From Halieaceae bacterium UBA5085 (GTDB lineage Bacteria; Pseudomonadota; Gammaproteobacteria; Pseudomonadales; Halieaceae), in contig DIAF01000005.1 in the NCBI GenBank assembly GCA_002414665.1, forward strand, positions 1 to 60,764: DNA of 60,764 nt, written 5' to 3'. Made by a program: the position numbers and the translations under genes. Below the pieces are notes generated by a model that did no database searches, was not told the DNA's origin, and saw nothing but the letters and a program-made list of their open reading frames with translations. Below are positions 8,709-17,533 of the stretch, piece after piece (positions within the stretch are counted from its first letter, which is position 1; every line of letters starts with the position of its first letter).

Positions 8709-9332
8709 GTGCTGGAACTCGTAACGGCAGGCGGTTGGCTGATGGTGCTGATCCTGCTCTGCTCTATTCTCGCGCTGGCGATCTGCGTTGAACGCCTGTA
8801 CACACTGAATCCAAAAAAGATCGCGCCGCCGCACCTGCTCGCTACCGTGTGGAAGCAATTGAAGGCCGGGGAACTGGACACGCAGCGTCTGCGCAGCCTG
8901 CGCCAGTCTTCGCCGTTGGGGCGCATACTGGCGGCCGGATTGGCCAACGCCAATCACGGCCGCGAAGTGATGAAGGAGAGTATTCAGGACGCAGCGAGCC
9001 ACGTTGTTCACGATCTGGAGCGCTACCTGAATACCCTGGGCACCATTGCGGCGGTTGCGCCCCTGCTGGGGCTGCTGGGTACCGTGGTCGGCATGATCAA
9101 GGTTTTCGCGCAGATCATGGCCCAGGGCACAGGGAATGCCAGCGCCCTGGCCGGAGGTATTTCCGAAGCACTGATTACTACAGCGGCGGGGCTCGCGGTG
9201 GCGATTCCCGCGCTGGTCATGCACCGCTATTTCGTCGGTAGGATCGACGCCATCGTGGTGGGGCTGGAGCAGGAGACTATCAAACTGATGGATGCTCTGC
9301 ACAACGATGAACGGCGGGACGAGCGCACTTGA
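8709..9332 (+). CDS. exbB: ExbB/TolQ/MotA-type proton channel protein
   Basis: This is the stator subunit of an ExbB-ExbD pair that turns the proton gradient into work on the envelope. The 207-residue product has an N-terminal helix (ELVTAGGWLMVLILL) and two helices around the conserved APLLGLLGTVVGMI and the following A-rich stretch (GLAVAIPALV). I prefer GTG 8709 because homologs begin M-x-E-L-V-x-A-G-G-W; TTG 8691 is in frame but falls only about five bases after the predicted transcript start. No TonB or TonB-dependent receptor is nearby. The msbA-linked position is typical of ExbB/ExbD pairs of unproven substrate. Confidence 0.9.
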   Translation: MLELVTAGGWLMVLILLCSILALAICVERLYTLNPKKIAPPHLLATVWKQLKAGELDTQRLRSLRQSSPLGRILAAGLANANHGREVMKESIQDAASHVVHDLERYLNTLGTIAAVAPLLGLLGTVVGMIKVFAQIMAQGTGNASALAGGISEALITTAAGLAVAIPALVMHRYFVGRIDAIVVGLEQETIKLMDALHNDERRDERT

Positions 9333-9760
9333 AGTTTCGCCGCCAGCAAGCCGCCGAAGTCGGCGTGAACCTCACACCGCTGATTGATGTGGTGTTTCTC
9401 CTGCTCATTTTCTTCATGGTATCGACGACCTTCACTCGAGAGACTCAGCTTACCCTGGACCTGCCCGAAGCCAATGGCGAACCGAGGGATGTCGCCGAGC
9501 AGCAGGTAGAGGTGCTGGTGGATGAGGAGGGGCGCTACCGCGTGAACGGGCAGCCCTTGGTGGACAACCGCGTCAGGACACTGCAGGCCGCGATCTACAA
9601 GGTGTCTGCCGGCGACACAACCCTGCCGCTGGTGATTGCGGCCGATGCACAGGCTGCGCATCAGGATGTGGTGCGCGCCATGGATGCCGCAGGCCAGATG
9701 GGCTTTGTGCACATGAATATCAGCACTCGGATGCCGGCCGAGGCGGCAAGCAGTGACTGA
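9329..9760 (+). CDS. exbD: ExbD/TolR family biopolymer transport protein
   Basis: This is the partner of the preceding ExbB. The 143-residue protein has one N-terminal membrane helix with the essential proton-carrying aspartate (NLTPLIDVVFLLLIFFMV, D20), then a periplasmic domain ending near QMGFVHMNI. The start is TTG 9329, in a TTGA overlap with the exbB stop. Its own end overlaps msbA by eight bases. Confidence 0.92.
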   Translation: MKFRRQQAAEVGVNLTPLIDVVFLLLIFFMVSTTFTRETQLTLDLPEANGEPRDVAEQQVEVLVDEEGRYRVNGQPLVDNRVRTLQAAIYKVSAGDTTLPLVIAADAQAAHQDVVRAMDAAGQMGFVHMNISTRMPAEAASSD

Positions 9761-11567
9761 CCGGCAGCGGCCCAGCGACTGGCAGTTGTATCGGCGCCTG
9801 ATTTCCTATGTGTTGCCCTACTGGTATCTGTTTGCCCTCAGCATCGCCGGCTATGTGCTCTATTCCATCGGTAATGTGCTGCTGGCTGACCTTATGCAGT
9901 TTCTGCTTGATTCGCTGAATGAGTCAGACAAAGCCGAATCCGGCCTGGTAGCGCGCGCAGCCTATGGCCTGCTGGATGCGGGAGACATGACGCGGCTCGA
10001 GTTTGCCCGTATCGGTGTCCCGATTGCCATGATCGTGCTGGCCTTCACGCGCTCCATGGGTTACTTCGCCGGCAACTATTTCATGAACCACGTAGCCCGC
10101 AACCTGATTCACCAGCTGCGCATCGAATTATTCGACAAGATGCAACTGGCGCCCAGCAGTTACTATGACAACAATAGCCAGGGCGTGCTGATTTCCAAGA
10201 TCACCTATAACGTGGAGCAGATCACCGGCGCCGCCACGAAGGCGCTGAAAGTGGTCGTCGGAGAGGGTCTCACCGTAATCGGCCTGTTGGGCTACCTGTT
10301 CTATCTCAACTGGCGTTTAAGCCTGGTGTTTATGCTGGTCGCCCCTTGTATCGCAGTAGTGGTGAGCGTTGTAGGTAAGCATTTCCGGCGCTACAGCCGG
10401 CGTATTCAGGATTCCATGGGCGATGTCACACAGGTGTCCAACGAGAGTATCGGCGGCTATCGGGAAGTCCGCCTGTTCGGCGGGCAGGCGCAGCAGAGTG
10501 CGCGCTTTGCCGCCGCCAGTGAATACAACCGCAATCAAAGCCTTAAATTGGCCTTTGTCGATGCTTTCAGCACGCCGGTGATTCAGACCATGCTGTCTGT
10601 TGCACTGGGTGCACTGGTCTGGTTCGCGTTGAACCCGGAAATTCTCAGCGGGTTCAGCGCGGGTTCACTGGTAGCCTTTCTGACCGCCGCGGGCCTGCTG
10701 GGCAAGCCAATCCGCCAGGTAAGCAGCATCCAGAGCATTATTCAGCGGGGTCTGGCCGCCGCCGAAGATATCTTCGCGCAGCTGGATCTGGATGACGAGC
10801 AGGACACGGGAACGTATCGCGTGGAGCGTGCCCGCGGCGACATTGTGCTGCGCGATGTCAGCTTCACCTATCCCGGCACCACGCAGGAGGTACTCAGCGG
10901 ACTCAACCTGAGTATCGGGGCGGGAGAGGCGGTGGCACTGGTCGGTCGCTCGGGCAGCGGCAAGAGCACGCTGATACAACTGCTTGCGCGATTCTACCCG
11001 CTGCAGAAGGGTGATATTACGTTAGACGGGGTCTCCATCGCTGATTACGAACTGGCGAATCTGCGCCGCCAGCTGGCGATGGTGTCTCAGGATGTCACAC
11101 TGTTCCAGGATAGTGTTATCAACAACGTTGCCTACGGCGACCTCTCGGGGGCCAGCCGTGAGGACGTGATCGCGGCCTGTCAGTCGGCTCACGCCATGGA
11201 ATTCATAGAACGGCTCCCCAGCGGCCTGGACACGGAACTGGGTGACGATGGCGGTGGCCTGAGCGGTGGGCAGCGCCAGCGACTGGCAATTGCCCGCGCC
11301 ATCCTCAAGGACGCGCCAGTGCTCATTCTGGACGAGGCGACCTCGGCCCTGGACAACGAATCTGAGCACAGGATCCAGCGGGCTCTCGATACCATCATGC
11401 GCAACCGCACCAGCATCGTTATCGCGCACCGCCTGTCTACGGTAGAACGGGCTGACCGTATCGTGGTCATGGATGCGGGGCGCATTGTCGCTGCAGGAAG
11501 TCACGAGGAGTTGCTTGCCCAGGGCGGTCTGTACGCGCAGTTGTATCATCAGGAGTTCAGTGATTAG
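9753..11567 (+). CDS. msbA: Lipid A export ABC transporter/permease MsbA
   Basis: MsbA flips lipid A-core from the inner to the outer leaflet of the inner membrane. The 604-residue half-transporter has six helices, a coupling-helix region and a nucleotide-binding domain with Walker A GRSGSGKST, signature LSGGQRQRLAIARAIL and Walker B LILDEATSALDN. GTG 9753 overlaps the exbD stop. The next gene is lpxK (lipid A 4'-kinase), as in E. coli, which supports MsbA over other exporters of this family. Confidence 0.95.
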   Translation: MTDRQRPSDWQLYRRLISYVLPYWYLFALSIAGYVLYSIGNVLLADLMQFLLDSLNESDKAESGLVARAAYGLLDAGDMTRLEFARIGVPIAMIVLAFTRSMGYFAGNYFMNHVARNLIHQLRIELFDKMQLAPSSYYDNNSQGVLISKITYNVEQITGAATKALKVVVGEGLTVIGLLGYLFYLNWRLSLVFMLVAPCIAVVVSVVGKHFRRYSRRIQDSMGDVTQVSNESIGGYREVRLFGGQAQQSARFAAASEYNRNQSLKLAFVDAFSTPVIQTMLSVALGALVWFALNPEILSGFSAGSLVAFLTAAGLLGKPIRQVSSIQSIIQRGLAAAEDIFAQLDLDDEQDTGTYRVERARGDIVLRDVSFTYPGTTQEVLSGLNLSIGAGEAVALVGRSGSGKSTLIQLLARFYPLQKGDITLDGVSIADYELANLRRQLAMVSQDVTLFQDSVINNVAYGDLSGASREDVIAACQSAHAMEFIERLPSGLDTELGDDGGGLSGGQRQRLAIARAILKDAPVLILDEATSALDNESEHRIQRALDTIMRNRTSIVIAHRLSTVERADRIVVMDAGRIVAAGSHEELLAQGGLYAQLYHQEFSD

Positions 11568-12549
11568 CCGAGGCTTGGAAACGGCCCTGCTGCGAGGCTG
11601 GTATGAAGGCGCGTGGTGGACCTGGCTGTTGCGGCCGCTGGAGGCAGTCTACCGCGGTGTAGCGGCGCTGCGACGGCTGCTTTATCGCCTGGGGGTGTGC
11701 AAGGTCTACAGGTCACCAGTCCCCGTGGTGATCGTCGGCAATATTACCCTTGGCGGTACCGGCAAAACTCCGGTGATTGTCGCGCTGGTCGAGGCGCTGC
11801 AAGCGCGCGGCCTGCAACCCGGCGTGGTCAGCCGCGGCTACGGTGCCGGTGGCGGCAGCAGCTTCCCGCACACCGTCTCCACGAACAGCAGGGCTGCCGA
11901 TTGCGGCGACGAGCCGCTGCTGATTTTCCAGCGTACCGGCGTGCCCTGCGTCGTCGATCCGGATCGCCCCTCGGCAGTGCGCAGCCTGTTGGCCACGCAC
12001 TCTGTGGATATCGTGCTCTGTGATGACGGCCTGCAGCATTACGCCCTTGCGCGGGACTTCGAAATCGCCGTACTTGATGCAGAACGCGGTGTGGGCAACG
12101 GTTTCTGTTTGCCGGCAGGCCCCCTGCGCGAGCCTCCGTCTCGCCTCGCGAGTGTGGATGCGCTGCTGTTGCGCGGCGGTACAGCCGCAGAGACCGGCGT
12201 GTCCCTCGACGTTGACGGGGTGTTTGCGCTGCGGCCCATGCCCGGGCAAAGCCCCCCTGAGGTGGGTGCGCGTGTGCATGCGGTCGCCGGCATCGGCCAG
12301 CCGCAGCAATTCCAGGCCACGCTCACGAGGATGGGCTATCGCGTCATCGCGCACAATTTTCCGGATCACCACCGCTTCAGTGCCAGAGATATCACCACAC
12401 TGGACGATGCTCCGGTTATCATGACAGAGAAGGACGCGGTAAAATGTCGCGCGTTCGCAGGCGCGAATCACTGGTATCTGAAAGTCAGCGCCCGCTTGCC
12501 CGACACTGTTGTTGAACGTATTGCCGCACTGGCTACCCGAACGCCTTGA
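11560..12549 (+). CDS. lpxK: Tetraacyldisaccharide 4'-kinase
   Basis: LpxK phosphorylates the 4' position of the lipid A precursor at the inner membrane. The 329-residue protein carries the Walker A-like loop GNITLGGTGKTP near residue 60 and the family motifs SRGYG and LCDDGLQHYAL. The N-terminal 30-40 residues hold the hydrophobic membrane-associating helix (WWTWLLRPLEAVY). GTG 11560 overlaps the msbA stop by eight bases. Confidence 0.95.
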   Translation: MISRGLETALLRGWYEGAWWTWLLRPLEAVYRGVAALRRLLYRLGVCKVYRSPVPVVIVGNITLGGTGKTPVIVALVEALQARGLQPGVVSRGYGAGGGSSFPHTVSTNSRAADCGDEPLLIFQRTGVPCVVDPDRPSAVRSLLATHSVDIVLCDDGLQHYALARDFEIAVLDAERGVGNGFCLPAGPLREPPSRLASVDALLLRGGTAAETGVSLDVDGVFALRPMPGQSPPEVGARVHAVAGIGQPQQFQATLTRMGYRVIAHNFPDHHRFSARDITTLDDAPVIMTEKDAVKCRAFAGANHWYLKVSARLPDTVVERIAALATRTP

Positions 12550-12562
12550 GCCTGTAGATACT

Positions 12563-13327
12563 ATGCATTTCACCGTAGTCATTCCCGCACGCTACGCCTC
12601 AACCCGCCTGCCCGGCAAACCCCTGCTGGACATTGCAGGCCGGCCCATGTTGCAACGCGTCTGGGAACAGGCAAGGCAGAGTGGCGCGGGGCGTGTGGTG
12701 GTGGCGACTGACGACACACGCATTGTCCAGGCTGCGGAAAGCTTTGGTGCTGAAGCGTTGATGACCGATGCCACTCATCCATCGGGGACAGATCGTCTGG
12801 CACAGGTTGCGCGGCAGCTGCAGCTGCCAGAGGAAGCCATTGTGGTCAACGTACAGGGAGATGAGCCCCTGATCCCGCCCGTCCTCATCGACCAGGTCGC
12901 AGGCAATCTCGCAGCACATCCGGCGTGTGGCATCGCCACCCTGTGCGTACCAATCACCACGCTGGACACACTGCGTGACCCGAATGCGGTAAAAGTCGTG
13001 ACCGATGCGCAGGGCAGGGCGCTGTATTTCAGTCGCGCGCCGGTGCCCTGGCCACGTGATGCCTTTGCCGCAGCCGCTGCAAGCCTGCCTGCCGGAGGTC
13101 CCTGGTTTCGACACGTCGGGCTCTATGCCTACCGGGTTGGCTTCCTGCACCGGTATGTTGGCTGGCCGCAGGCTCCGCTGGAACGGCTGGAGCAGCTGGA
13201 ACAGCTGCGTGCCTTGTACCACGGCGTGAGTATCCACGTCGCTGAGGCTGTGGCCGACGTACCCGGCGGGGTCGATACGCCGGAGGATCTGGCAGCCGTC
13301 CGCGCGCGCTTCGGGGTTAAGCCGTGA
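12563..13327 (+). CDS. kdsB: 3-deoxy-manno-octulosonate cytidylyltransferase
   Basis: KdsB couples CTP to Kdo to make CMP-Kdo, the donor for the LPS inner core. The 254-residue product begins with the nucleotide-binding motif VIPARYASTRLPGKPL and contains VVATDD, TDATHPSGTDR and NVQGDEPLIPP, all typical of CMP-Kdo synthetases. ATG 12563 is chosen; an 18-codon upstream extension overlaps lpxK and is not conserved. The 3' end overlaps the phosphatase gene by four bases (GTGA). Confidence 0.96.
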   Translation: MHFTVVIPARYASTRLPGKPLLDIAGRPMLQRVWEQARQSGAGRVVVATDDTRIVQAAESFGAEALMTDATHPSGTDRLAQVARQLQLPEEAIVVNVQGDEPLIPPVLIDQVAGNLAAHPACGIATLCVPITTLDTLRDPNAVKVVTDAQGRALYFSRAPVPWPRDAFAAAAASLPAGGPWFRHVGLYAYRVGFLHRYVGWPQAPLERLEQLEQLRALYHGVSIHVAEAVADVPGGVDTPEDLAAVRARFGVKP

Positions 13328-13812
13328 GGGAGTCTGCCGCTCCCCAGCGCGTGCTGTTCGTCTGTCTCGGCAATATTTGTCGCTCACCCACCGCCGAAGG
13401 TGTATTCCGGAAGCTGGTTGCAGACCGCGGACTTGAGCACCGCATACACGTCGATTCCTGTGGGACCACCAATTGGCACAGAGGCAAGCCGCCGGACCCA
13501 CGCAGTGTCGCAGCCGCGCGGCGTTGCGGGTACGACCTGGAGCGCCTGCGCGCGCGCCAGTTGTGCTGGGAAGACTACTATACTTTCGATTACATGCTTG
13601 CAATGGACGAAGCCAATCTCGAGGTACTGCGCAGAGAGGCGCCGCTCGATTACGCTGGACACACAGGGTTGTTCCTGGACTTTGCCCCGGACCTTCCAGA
13701 ACGCGAGGTACCAGACCCGTACTACGGTGAGGGTGACGGCTTCCTGCGTGTACTGGAACTGGTCGAGGTCGCCAGCGAGGGGTTGCTGGCTGAGCTCCTG
13801 CGGCATGGTTGA
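13324..13812 (+). CDS. Low-molecular-weight protein-tyrosine phosphatase
   Basis: This 162-residue protein is a class II phosphatase that removes phosphate from tyrosines. The catalytic loop is complete: CLGNICRS (C-x5-R-S) near residues 14-21. The general-acid motif DPYYGEGDG lies near residue 136. GTG 13324 overlaps the kdsB stop and its stop overlaps murB by eight bases, so it is locked into the envelope operon. Relatives next to capsule genes (Wzb) pair with a BY-kinase; no such kinase is visible in the window, so its target is unknown. Confidence 0.93.
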   Translation: MRESAAPQRVLFVCLGNICRSPTAEGVFRKLVADRGLEHRIHVDSCGTTNWHRGKPPDPRSVAAARRCGYDLERLRARQLCWEDYYTFDYMLAMDEANLEVLRREAPLDYAGHTGLFLDFAPDLPEREVPDPYYGEGDGFLRVLELVEVASEGLLAELLRHG

Positions 13813-14833
13813 CGCCCTCGAGCACCTGCAGCCGCCGAATACACTGCGCCTCAACGCACAGGCACAGGCACTGCGCAGTGTGCATTCGGTTGCTGAGATC
13901 GAATCCGCGCTGGCCTGGGCACGCGCCCAGGCACTGCCTGTTCTGCCACTTGGCGAAGGCAGCAACGTGGTGCTGAGACCGCAACTGGATGCACTGGCCT
14001 TGCTCGTACGACTGTCGGGGCGGGAGCTGCTGGAAGAGGGACGTGATTTCATTACACTGCGCATCGGTGCCGGTGAAAACTGGCACGCGCTTGTGGTGTG
14101 GACACTGTCGCGGGGGTACTACGGCCTTGAGAACCTGGCGCTGATCCCCGGCACCGTCGGCGCAGCGCCGATACAGAATATCGGTGCCTACGGCCGTGAG
14201 GTCGCCCCCTTCGTGGTTGCCGTCCACGCCCGCCGCGTGAGCGACGGCAAACAGCTGACTCTCAGCGCTGCCGAGTGCGAATTTGCGTATCGTGACAGTG
14301 TGTTCAAACAGGCACTGGCTGACAGTGTGGTCATCACCCATGTCGACCTGCGGCTGGCGCGCAGCCCGGCGACGAACACAGAGTACCCAGCACTGCGCGC
14401 GGCGCTGGATGCCAGGGGTTGTGGCGACGATGTGAATCCGCAACAGGTTTTTGATGCAGTGGTCGCCCTGCGCCGCGCACGCCTGCCGGACCCCGCGCTG
14501 GAGCCCAACGTGGGGAGTTTTTTCAAGAACCCGATAGTATCCCACGACCGCGCCGAGGCACTGCGCGGCCGCTATCCGGACTTGCCGGTGTTCCCGCTGG
14601 ATGCCCAACACTGCAAGCTGGCGGCGGCCTGGCTGATTGAGCGGGCGGGCTGGAAAGGCCACCGAGCGGGCGGCGTCGGTGTGCATCCCGGGCATGCCCT
14701 GGTGCTGGTTAACTATGGTGCGAATGCTGCACCCGTCTTGCTGGCCCTGGCCACCGAGATACAGGCAACTGTAGCGCGGCAGTTTGCCGTGCAACTGGAG
14801 CTGGAGCCGCGCGTCTACGGGGTGGCGCCGTGA
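13805..14833 (+). CDS. murB: UDP-N-acetylenolpyruvoylglucosamine reductase
   Basis: MurB makes UDP-MurNAc by NADPH-dependent reduction, using FAD, in the cytoplasmic part of peptidoglycan synthesis. The 342-residue protein matches the E. coli (type I) form: LPLGEGSNVVL (FAD phosphate site), NLALIPGTVGAAPIQNIGAYG, YRDSVFK with the type I tyrosine region, and the catalytic-serine motif PNVGSFFKNP. The C-terminal AAWLIERAGWKG is also conserved. ATG 13805 overlaps the phosphatase stop; the upstream open frame is antisense-like noise within that gene. Confidence 0.96.
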   Translation: MVDALEHLQPPNTLRLNAQAQALRSVHSVAEIESALAWARAQALPVLPLGEGSNVVLRPQLDALALLVRLSGRELLEEGRDFITLRIGAGENWHALVVWTLSRGYYGLENLALIPGTVGAAPIQNIGAYGREVAPFVVAVHARRVSDGKQLTLSAAECEFAYRDSVFKQALADSVVITHVDLRLARSPATNTEYPALRAALDARGCGDDVNPQQVFDAVVALRRARLPDPALEPNVGSFFKNPIVSHDRAEALRGRYPDLPVFPLDAQHCKLAAAWLIERAGWKGHRAGGVGVHPGHALVLVNYGANAAPVLLALATEIQATVARQFAVQLELEPRVYGVAP

Positions 14834-16656
14834 CGCATTTCGACGCCGAGAGCTTCCTCAAACAGCTCACCACGCGTCCGGGTGTTTACCAGATGTACGG
14901 TGCCGACGCCGAGTTGTTGTATGTGGGCAAGGCCCGCAACCTGAAAGCGCGCGTCAGCAGCTATTTCCGCGCCAGCGGCCTCACGGCCAAGACCATGGCG
15001 CTGGTGGCGCGAATCCAGGACATTCAGGTGACCGTCACGTCAACGGAAGTGGACGCGCTGCTGCTGGAACACAACCTGATCAAGAGCCACAGGCCGCCCT
15101 ACAACATTCTGCTGCGTGACGACAAATCCTACCCGTACATCTATCTCTCCACTGATGATGAGTTCCCACGTCTGAGCCTGCACCGCGGACGGAAACGGCA
15201 CAAGGGCAGCTATTTCGGGCCCTATCCCTCAGCCTCGTCGGTGCGCGATTCGCTGCATTTCCTGCAAAAGGTATTTCGCGTGCGCCAGTGCGAGGACAGT
15301 TTCTTTCGCAATCGCTCGCGCCCCTGCCTGCAGTACCAGATCGATCGTTGCACGGCTCCCTGCGTTAACCTGGTGTCGGCCGAAGAATATGCGGAGCAGG
15401 TACAAAACACGGCGTTGTTTCTGGGTGGCAAGTCACAGGAGTTGCTGGTGCGACTTGCGGACGACATGGAGCAGGCCGCTGCGGCTCTGGAGTACGAGAA
15501 AGCCGCCGTGTATCGCGATCAGATCAGCCAGCTGCAGCACGTTCAGGCCAGCCAGGGCATAGAGGGTGCCAGCGGGGAACTGGACATACTCGCCGTTGCC
15601 GTCGATGGAGGTCGGGCCTGTGTGCAGGTGCTGTTCGTGCGTAACGCGCAGGTTCTGGGCAGCAAAACCTGGTACCCGCCCCTCAAGCTGGACGAGACAG
15701 GCGCCGAGGTGCTCGCAGCCTTCCTCCCCCAGTTCTACCTGGCGGGCGGGCGCCCCATACCGGGCGAGATCATCGTCACGCACCTGCCAGATGACAGTGA
15801 GGCCTTGGCGGCGGCGCTGACCCATCAGGCAGGGCGCCGCGTGCGTATCCGGGCCAATGTTCGCGATGCGCGTGCGCGCTGGATGCAGCTCGCCCGACAA
15901 ACCGCCGAGACCAACCTGCAGTCGCATCTGGCCGGTCGGCAATCCACCCTGGAACGTCTGCATGCGATACAGGCGCTACTGGATTTACCGGCACTGCCGG
16001 AGCGCATGGAATGCTTCGATATCAGCCACAGCTCCGGTGAAGCCACGGTGGCTTCCTGCGTGGTTTTCGACCAGAACGGGCCGCGTAAATCTGATTATCG
16101 ACGTTTCAATATCGAAGGTATTACCGGCGGTGATGACTACGCGGCCATGCAGCAGGCGCTGGAACGACGCTACAGGCGATTGAAGGACGGGGAGGGTAGC
16201 CTGCCTGATATCCTCTTTATCGACGGTGGCAAGGGGCAGGTCGCTCAGGCCATGCAGGTGCTCGAGGCACTGCAGTTGCACAGCATTGAGGTGGTAGGTG
16301 TTGCCAAGGGTGTCACCCGCAAGGCCGGTTTTGAGACGCTGATCCGCGGTGACACGGGGCGGGAAGCCCAGCTGCGTGGGGATAATCCCGCGCTGCACCT
16401 GATACAATCGATACGTGATGAGGCACACCGCTTCGCCATAACCGGGCATCGGGCGCGCCGCGACAAGGCTCGTCAGCGCTCGTCGCTGGAGGGGATCCCC
16501 GGGGTGGGAGCCAAGCGCCGTCGGGAGTTGCTGCGCCATTTCGGCAGCGCCAGCGGCGTGGCCAACGCCAACGTGGACGAACTGAAGAAAATCAACGGAA
16601 TTAGTGCGACCCTCGCGCAACAGATATACGATCACCTGCACGGCAGTGGCCAGTAA
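14830..16656 (+). CDS. uvrC: Excinuclease ABC subunit C
   Basis: UvrC makes both incisions around bulky DNA lesions in nucleotide excision repair. The 608-residue protein has an N-terminal GIY-YIG nuclease domain (PGVYQMYG, then LYVGKARNLKARVSSYF), a cysteine cluster (RQCEDSFF, CLQYQIDRCTAPC), a UVR domain near residues 200-235, an RNase H-like domain (CFDISHSSGE with the catalytic Asp) and two C-terminal HhH motifs (GIPGVGAKRRRELL). GTG 14830 overlaps the murB stop in a GTGA. In many gammaproteobacteria uvrC is followed by pgsA, as here. Confidence 0.97.
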   Translation: MTHFDAESFLKQLTTRPGVYQMYGADAELLYVGKARNLKARVSSYFRASGLTAKTMALVARIQDIQVTVTSTEVDALLLEHNLIKSHRPPYNILLRDDKSYPYIYLSTDDEFPRLSLHRGRKRHKGSYFGPYPSASSVRDSLHFLQKVFRVRQCEDSFFRNRSRPCLQYQIDRCTAPCVNLVSAEEYAEQVQNTALFLGGKSQELLVRLADDMEQAAAALEYEKAAVYRDQISQLQHVQASQGIEGASGELDILAVAVDGGRACVQVLFVRNAQVLGSKTWYPPLKLDETGAEVLAAFLPQFYLAGGRPIPGEIIVTHLPDDSEALAAALTHQAGRRVRIRANVRDARARWMQLARQTAETNLQSHLAGRQSTLERLHAIQALLDLPALPERMECFDISHSSGEATVASCVVFDQNGPRKSDYRRFNIEGITGGDDYAAMQQALERRYRRLKDGEGSLPDILFIDGGKGQVAQAMQVLEALQLHSIEVVGVAKGVTRKAGFETLIRGDTGREAQLRGDNPALHLIQSIRDEAHRFAITGHRARRDKARQRSSLEGIPGVGAKRRRELLRHFGSASGVANANVDELKKINGISATLAQQIYDHLHGSGQ

Positions 16657-16672
16657 TGGAGCGAACGTCCTC

Positions 16673-17233
16673 TTGAGCATCAACATTCCCAACACGCTGA
16701 CCCTGATGCGTATACTTCTGATACCGGTGCTGGTGGTGGTGTTCTACCTGCCGTTCCAGCACCATCTGCTCGTGGCGGCGGGCGTATTCAGCGTCGCGGC
16801 GGTGACGGACTGGCTGGACGGTTACCTCGCCCGGCGTCTGGGACAGATGACGAAGTTCGGGGCATTTCTCGACCCGGTTGCCGACAAGCTGATGGTGGCA
16901 GTTGCACTGGTGCTGCTGGTGGAACGGCATAACACGATCCTGCTCACTCTGGCGGCGAGCGTCATTATCGGCCGGGAGATTGTGGTCTCGGCGCTGCGTG
17001 AATGGATGGCGGAACTCGGGCAGCGCACCTCGGTGGCCGTGTCTTACATCGGCAAAGTCAAAACCGCGTTCCAGATGATTGCCATTATAGGCCTGCTGGC
17101 GATTGACCCCACACTGCACGGCAACGCAGTGCAGGCACTCTGCTACTTCATGCTGTATGCCGCAGCCGTGCTCACCTTGTGGTCCATGGTCATATACCTG
17201 CGCGCCGCGGCAGAGGTCATGCGGGGGCAATGA
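16673..17233 (+). CDS. pgsA: CDP-diacylglycerol--glycerol-3-phosphate 3-phosphatidyltransferase
   Basis: PgsA makes phosphatidylglycerol phosphate, the committed step to PG and cardiolipin, in the inner membrane. The 186-residue product has the CDP-alcohol phosphotransferase motif D-x2-DG-x2-AR-x8-G-x3-D-x3-D in WLDGYLARRLGQ followed by FLDPVADK. Several helices flank it, and the N-terminal INIPNTLTLMRI is typical. TTG 16673 is the start by homology, six bases after GAGCGAACG; it lies 16 bases after uvrC. Confidence 0.94.
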   Translation: MSINIPNTLTLMRILLIPVLVVVFYLPFQHHLLVAAGVFSVAAVTDWLDGYLARRLGQMTKFGAFLDPVADKLMVAVALVLLVERHNTILLTLAASVIIGREIVVSALREWMAELGQRTSVAVSYIGKVKTAFQMIAIIGLLAIDPTLHGNAVQALCYFMLYAAAVLTLWSMVIYLRAAAEVMRGQ

Positions 17234-17247
17234 GCTCCGCATTGTTC

Positions 17248-17275
17248 TTGACAGAGCGGCAACAGGCCCTAGAAT
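17248..17275 (+). promoter_or_regulatory. Predicted sigma-70 promoter for the tRNA pair
   Basis: A perfect -35 TTGACA (17248-17253) is followed after 16 bases by TAGAAT (17270-17275). GC-rich sequence GGCGCCC follows the -10, resembling a stringent-type discriminator. Transcription would start near 17282, about 30 bases before the tRNA-Gly gene. Confidence 0.7.
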
Positions 17276-17312
17276 AGGCGCCCTCACGCGGCCCTCGGGG
17301 CTGTTTGATGTT

Positions 17313-17388
17313 GCGGGAATAGCTCAGTTGGTAGAGCGCAACCTTGCCAAGGTTGAGGTCGCCGGTTCGAACCCGGTTTCCCGCTCCA
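17313..17388 (+). tRNA. tRNA-Gly (anticodon GCC)
   Basis: The full cloverleaf is present: acceptor GCGGGAA/TTCCCGC, D arm with AGCTCAGTTGGTAGAGC, anticodon stem CAACC/GGTTG with loop TTGCCAA (anticodon GCC at 17346-17348), T arm GCCGG-TTCGAAC-CCGGT, discriminator T and an encoded CCA. It decodes GGC/GGU. It is 35 bases upstream of tRNA-Cys and probably co-transcribed; this Gly-Cys pairing after pgsA is common in gammaproteobacteria. Confidence 0.98.
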
Positions 17389-17423
17389 ACCCCCTCTGTA
17401 CCGCCTGGTACAGTGACAATCAA

Positions 17424-17497
17424 GGCTCGGTGGCAGAGTGGTTATGCAGCGGATTGCAAATCCGTCAACGCCGGTTCGATTCCGACCCGAGCCTCCA
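17424..17497 (+). tRNA. tRNA-Cys (anticodon GCA)
   Basis: The acceptor stem GGCTCGG/CCGAGCC is perfect, the anticodon stem GCGGA/TCCGT carries loop TTGCAAA (anticodon GCA), the discriminator is T and CCA is encoded. The T stem reads GCCGG-TTCGATT-CCGAC, which leaves one C-A mismatch at the second pair (50-64); E. coli tRNA-Cys is fully paired there. Everything else matches a functional elongator tRNA. Confidence 0.97.
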
Positions 17498-17503
17498 TTG
17501 TCC

Positions 17504-17533
17504 CCAGCAAATCGCTGGTGTGATACGGTTTTT
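17504..17533 (+). terminator. Weak terminator-like hairpin after tRNA-Cys
   Basis: CCAGC (17504-17508) and GCTGG (17514-17518) form a five-pair stem with an AAATC loop. The T-run (17529-17533) begins ten bases after the stem, which is further than in a strong intrinsic terminator. It is the only candidate between the tRNAs and the converging gene. Confidence 0.25.
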
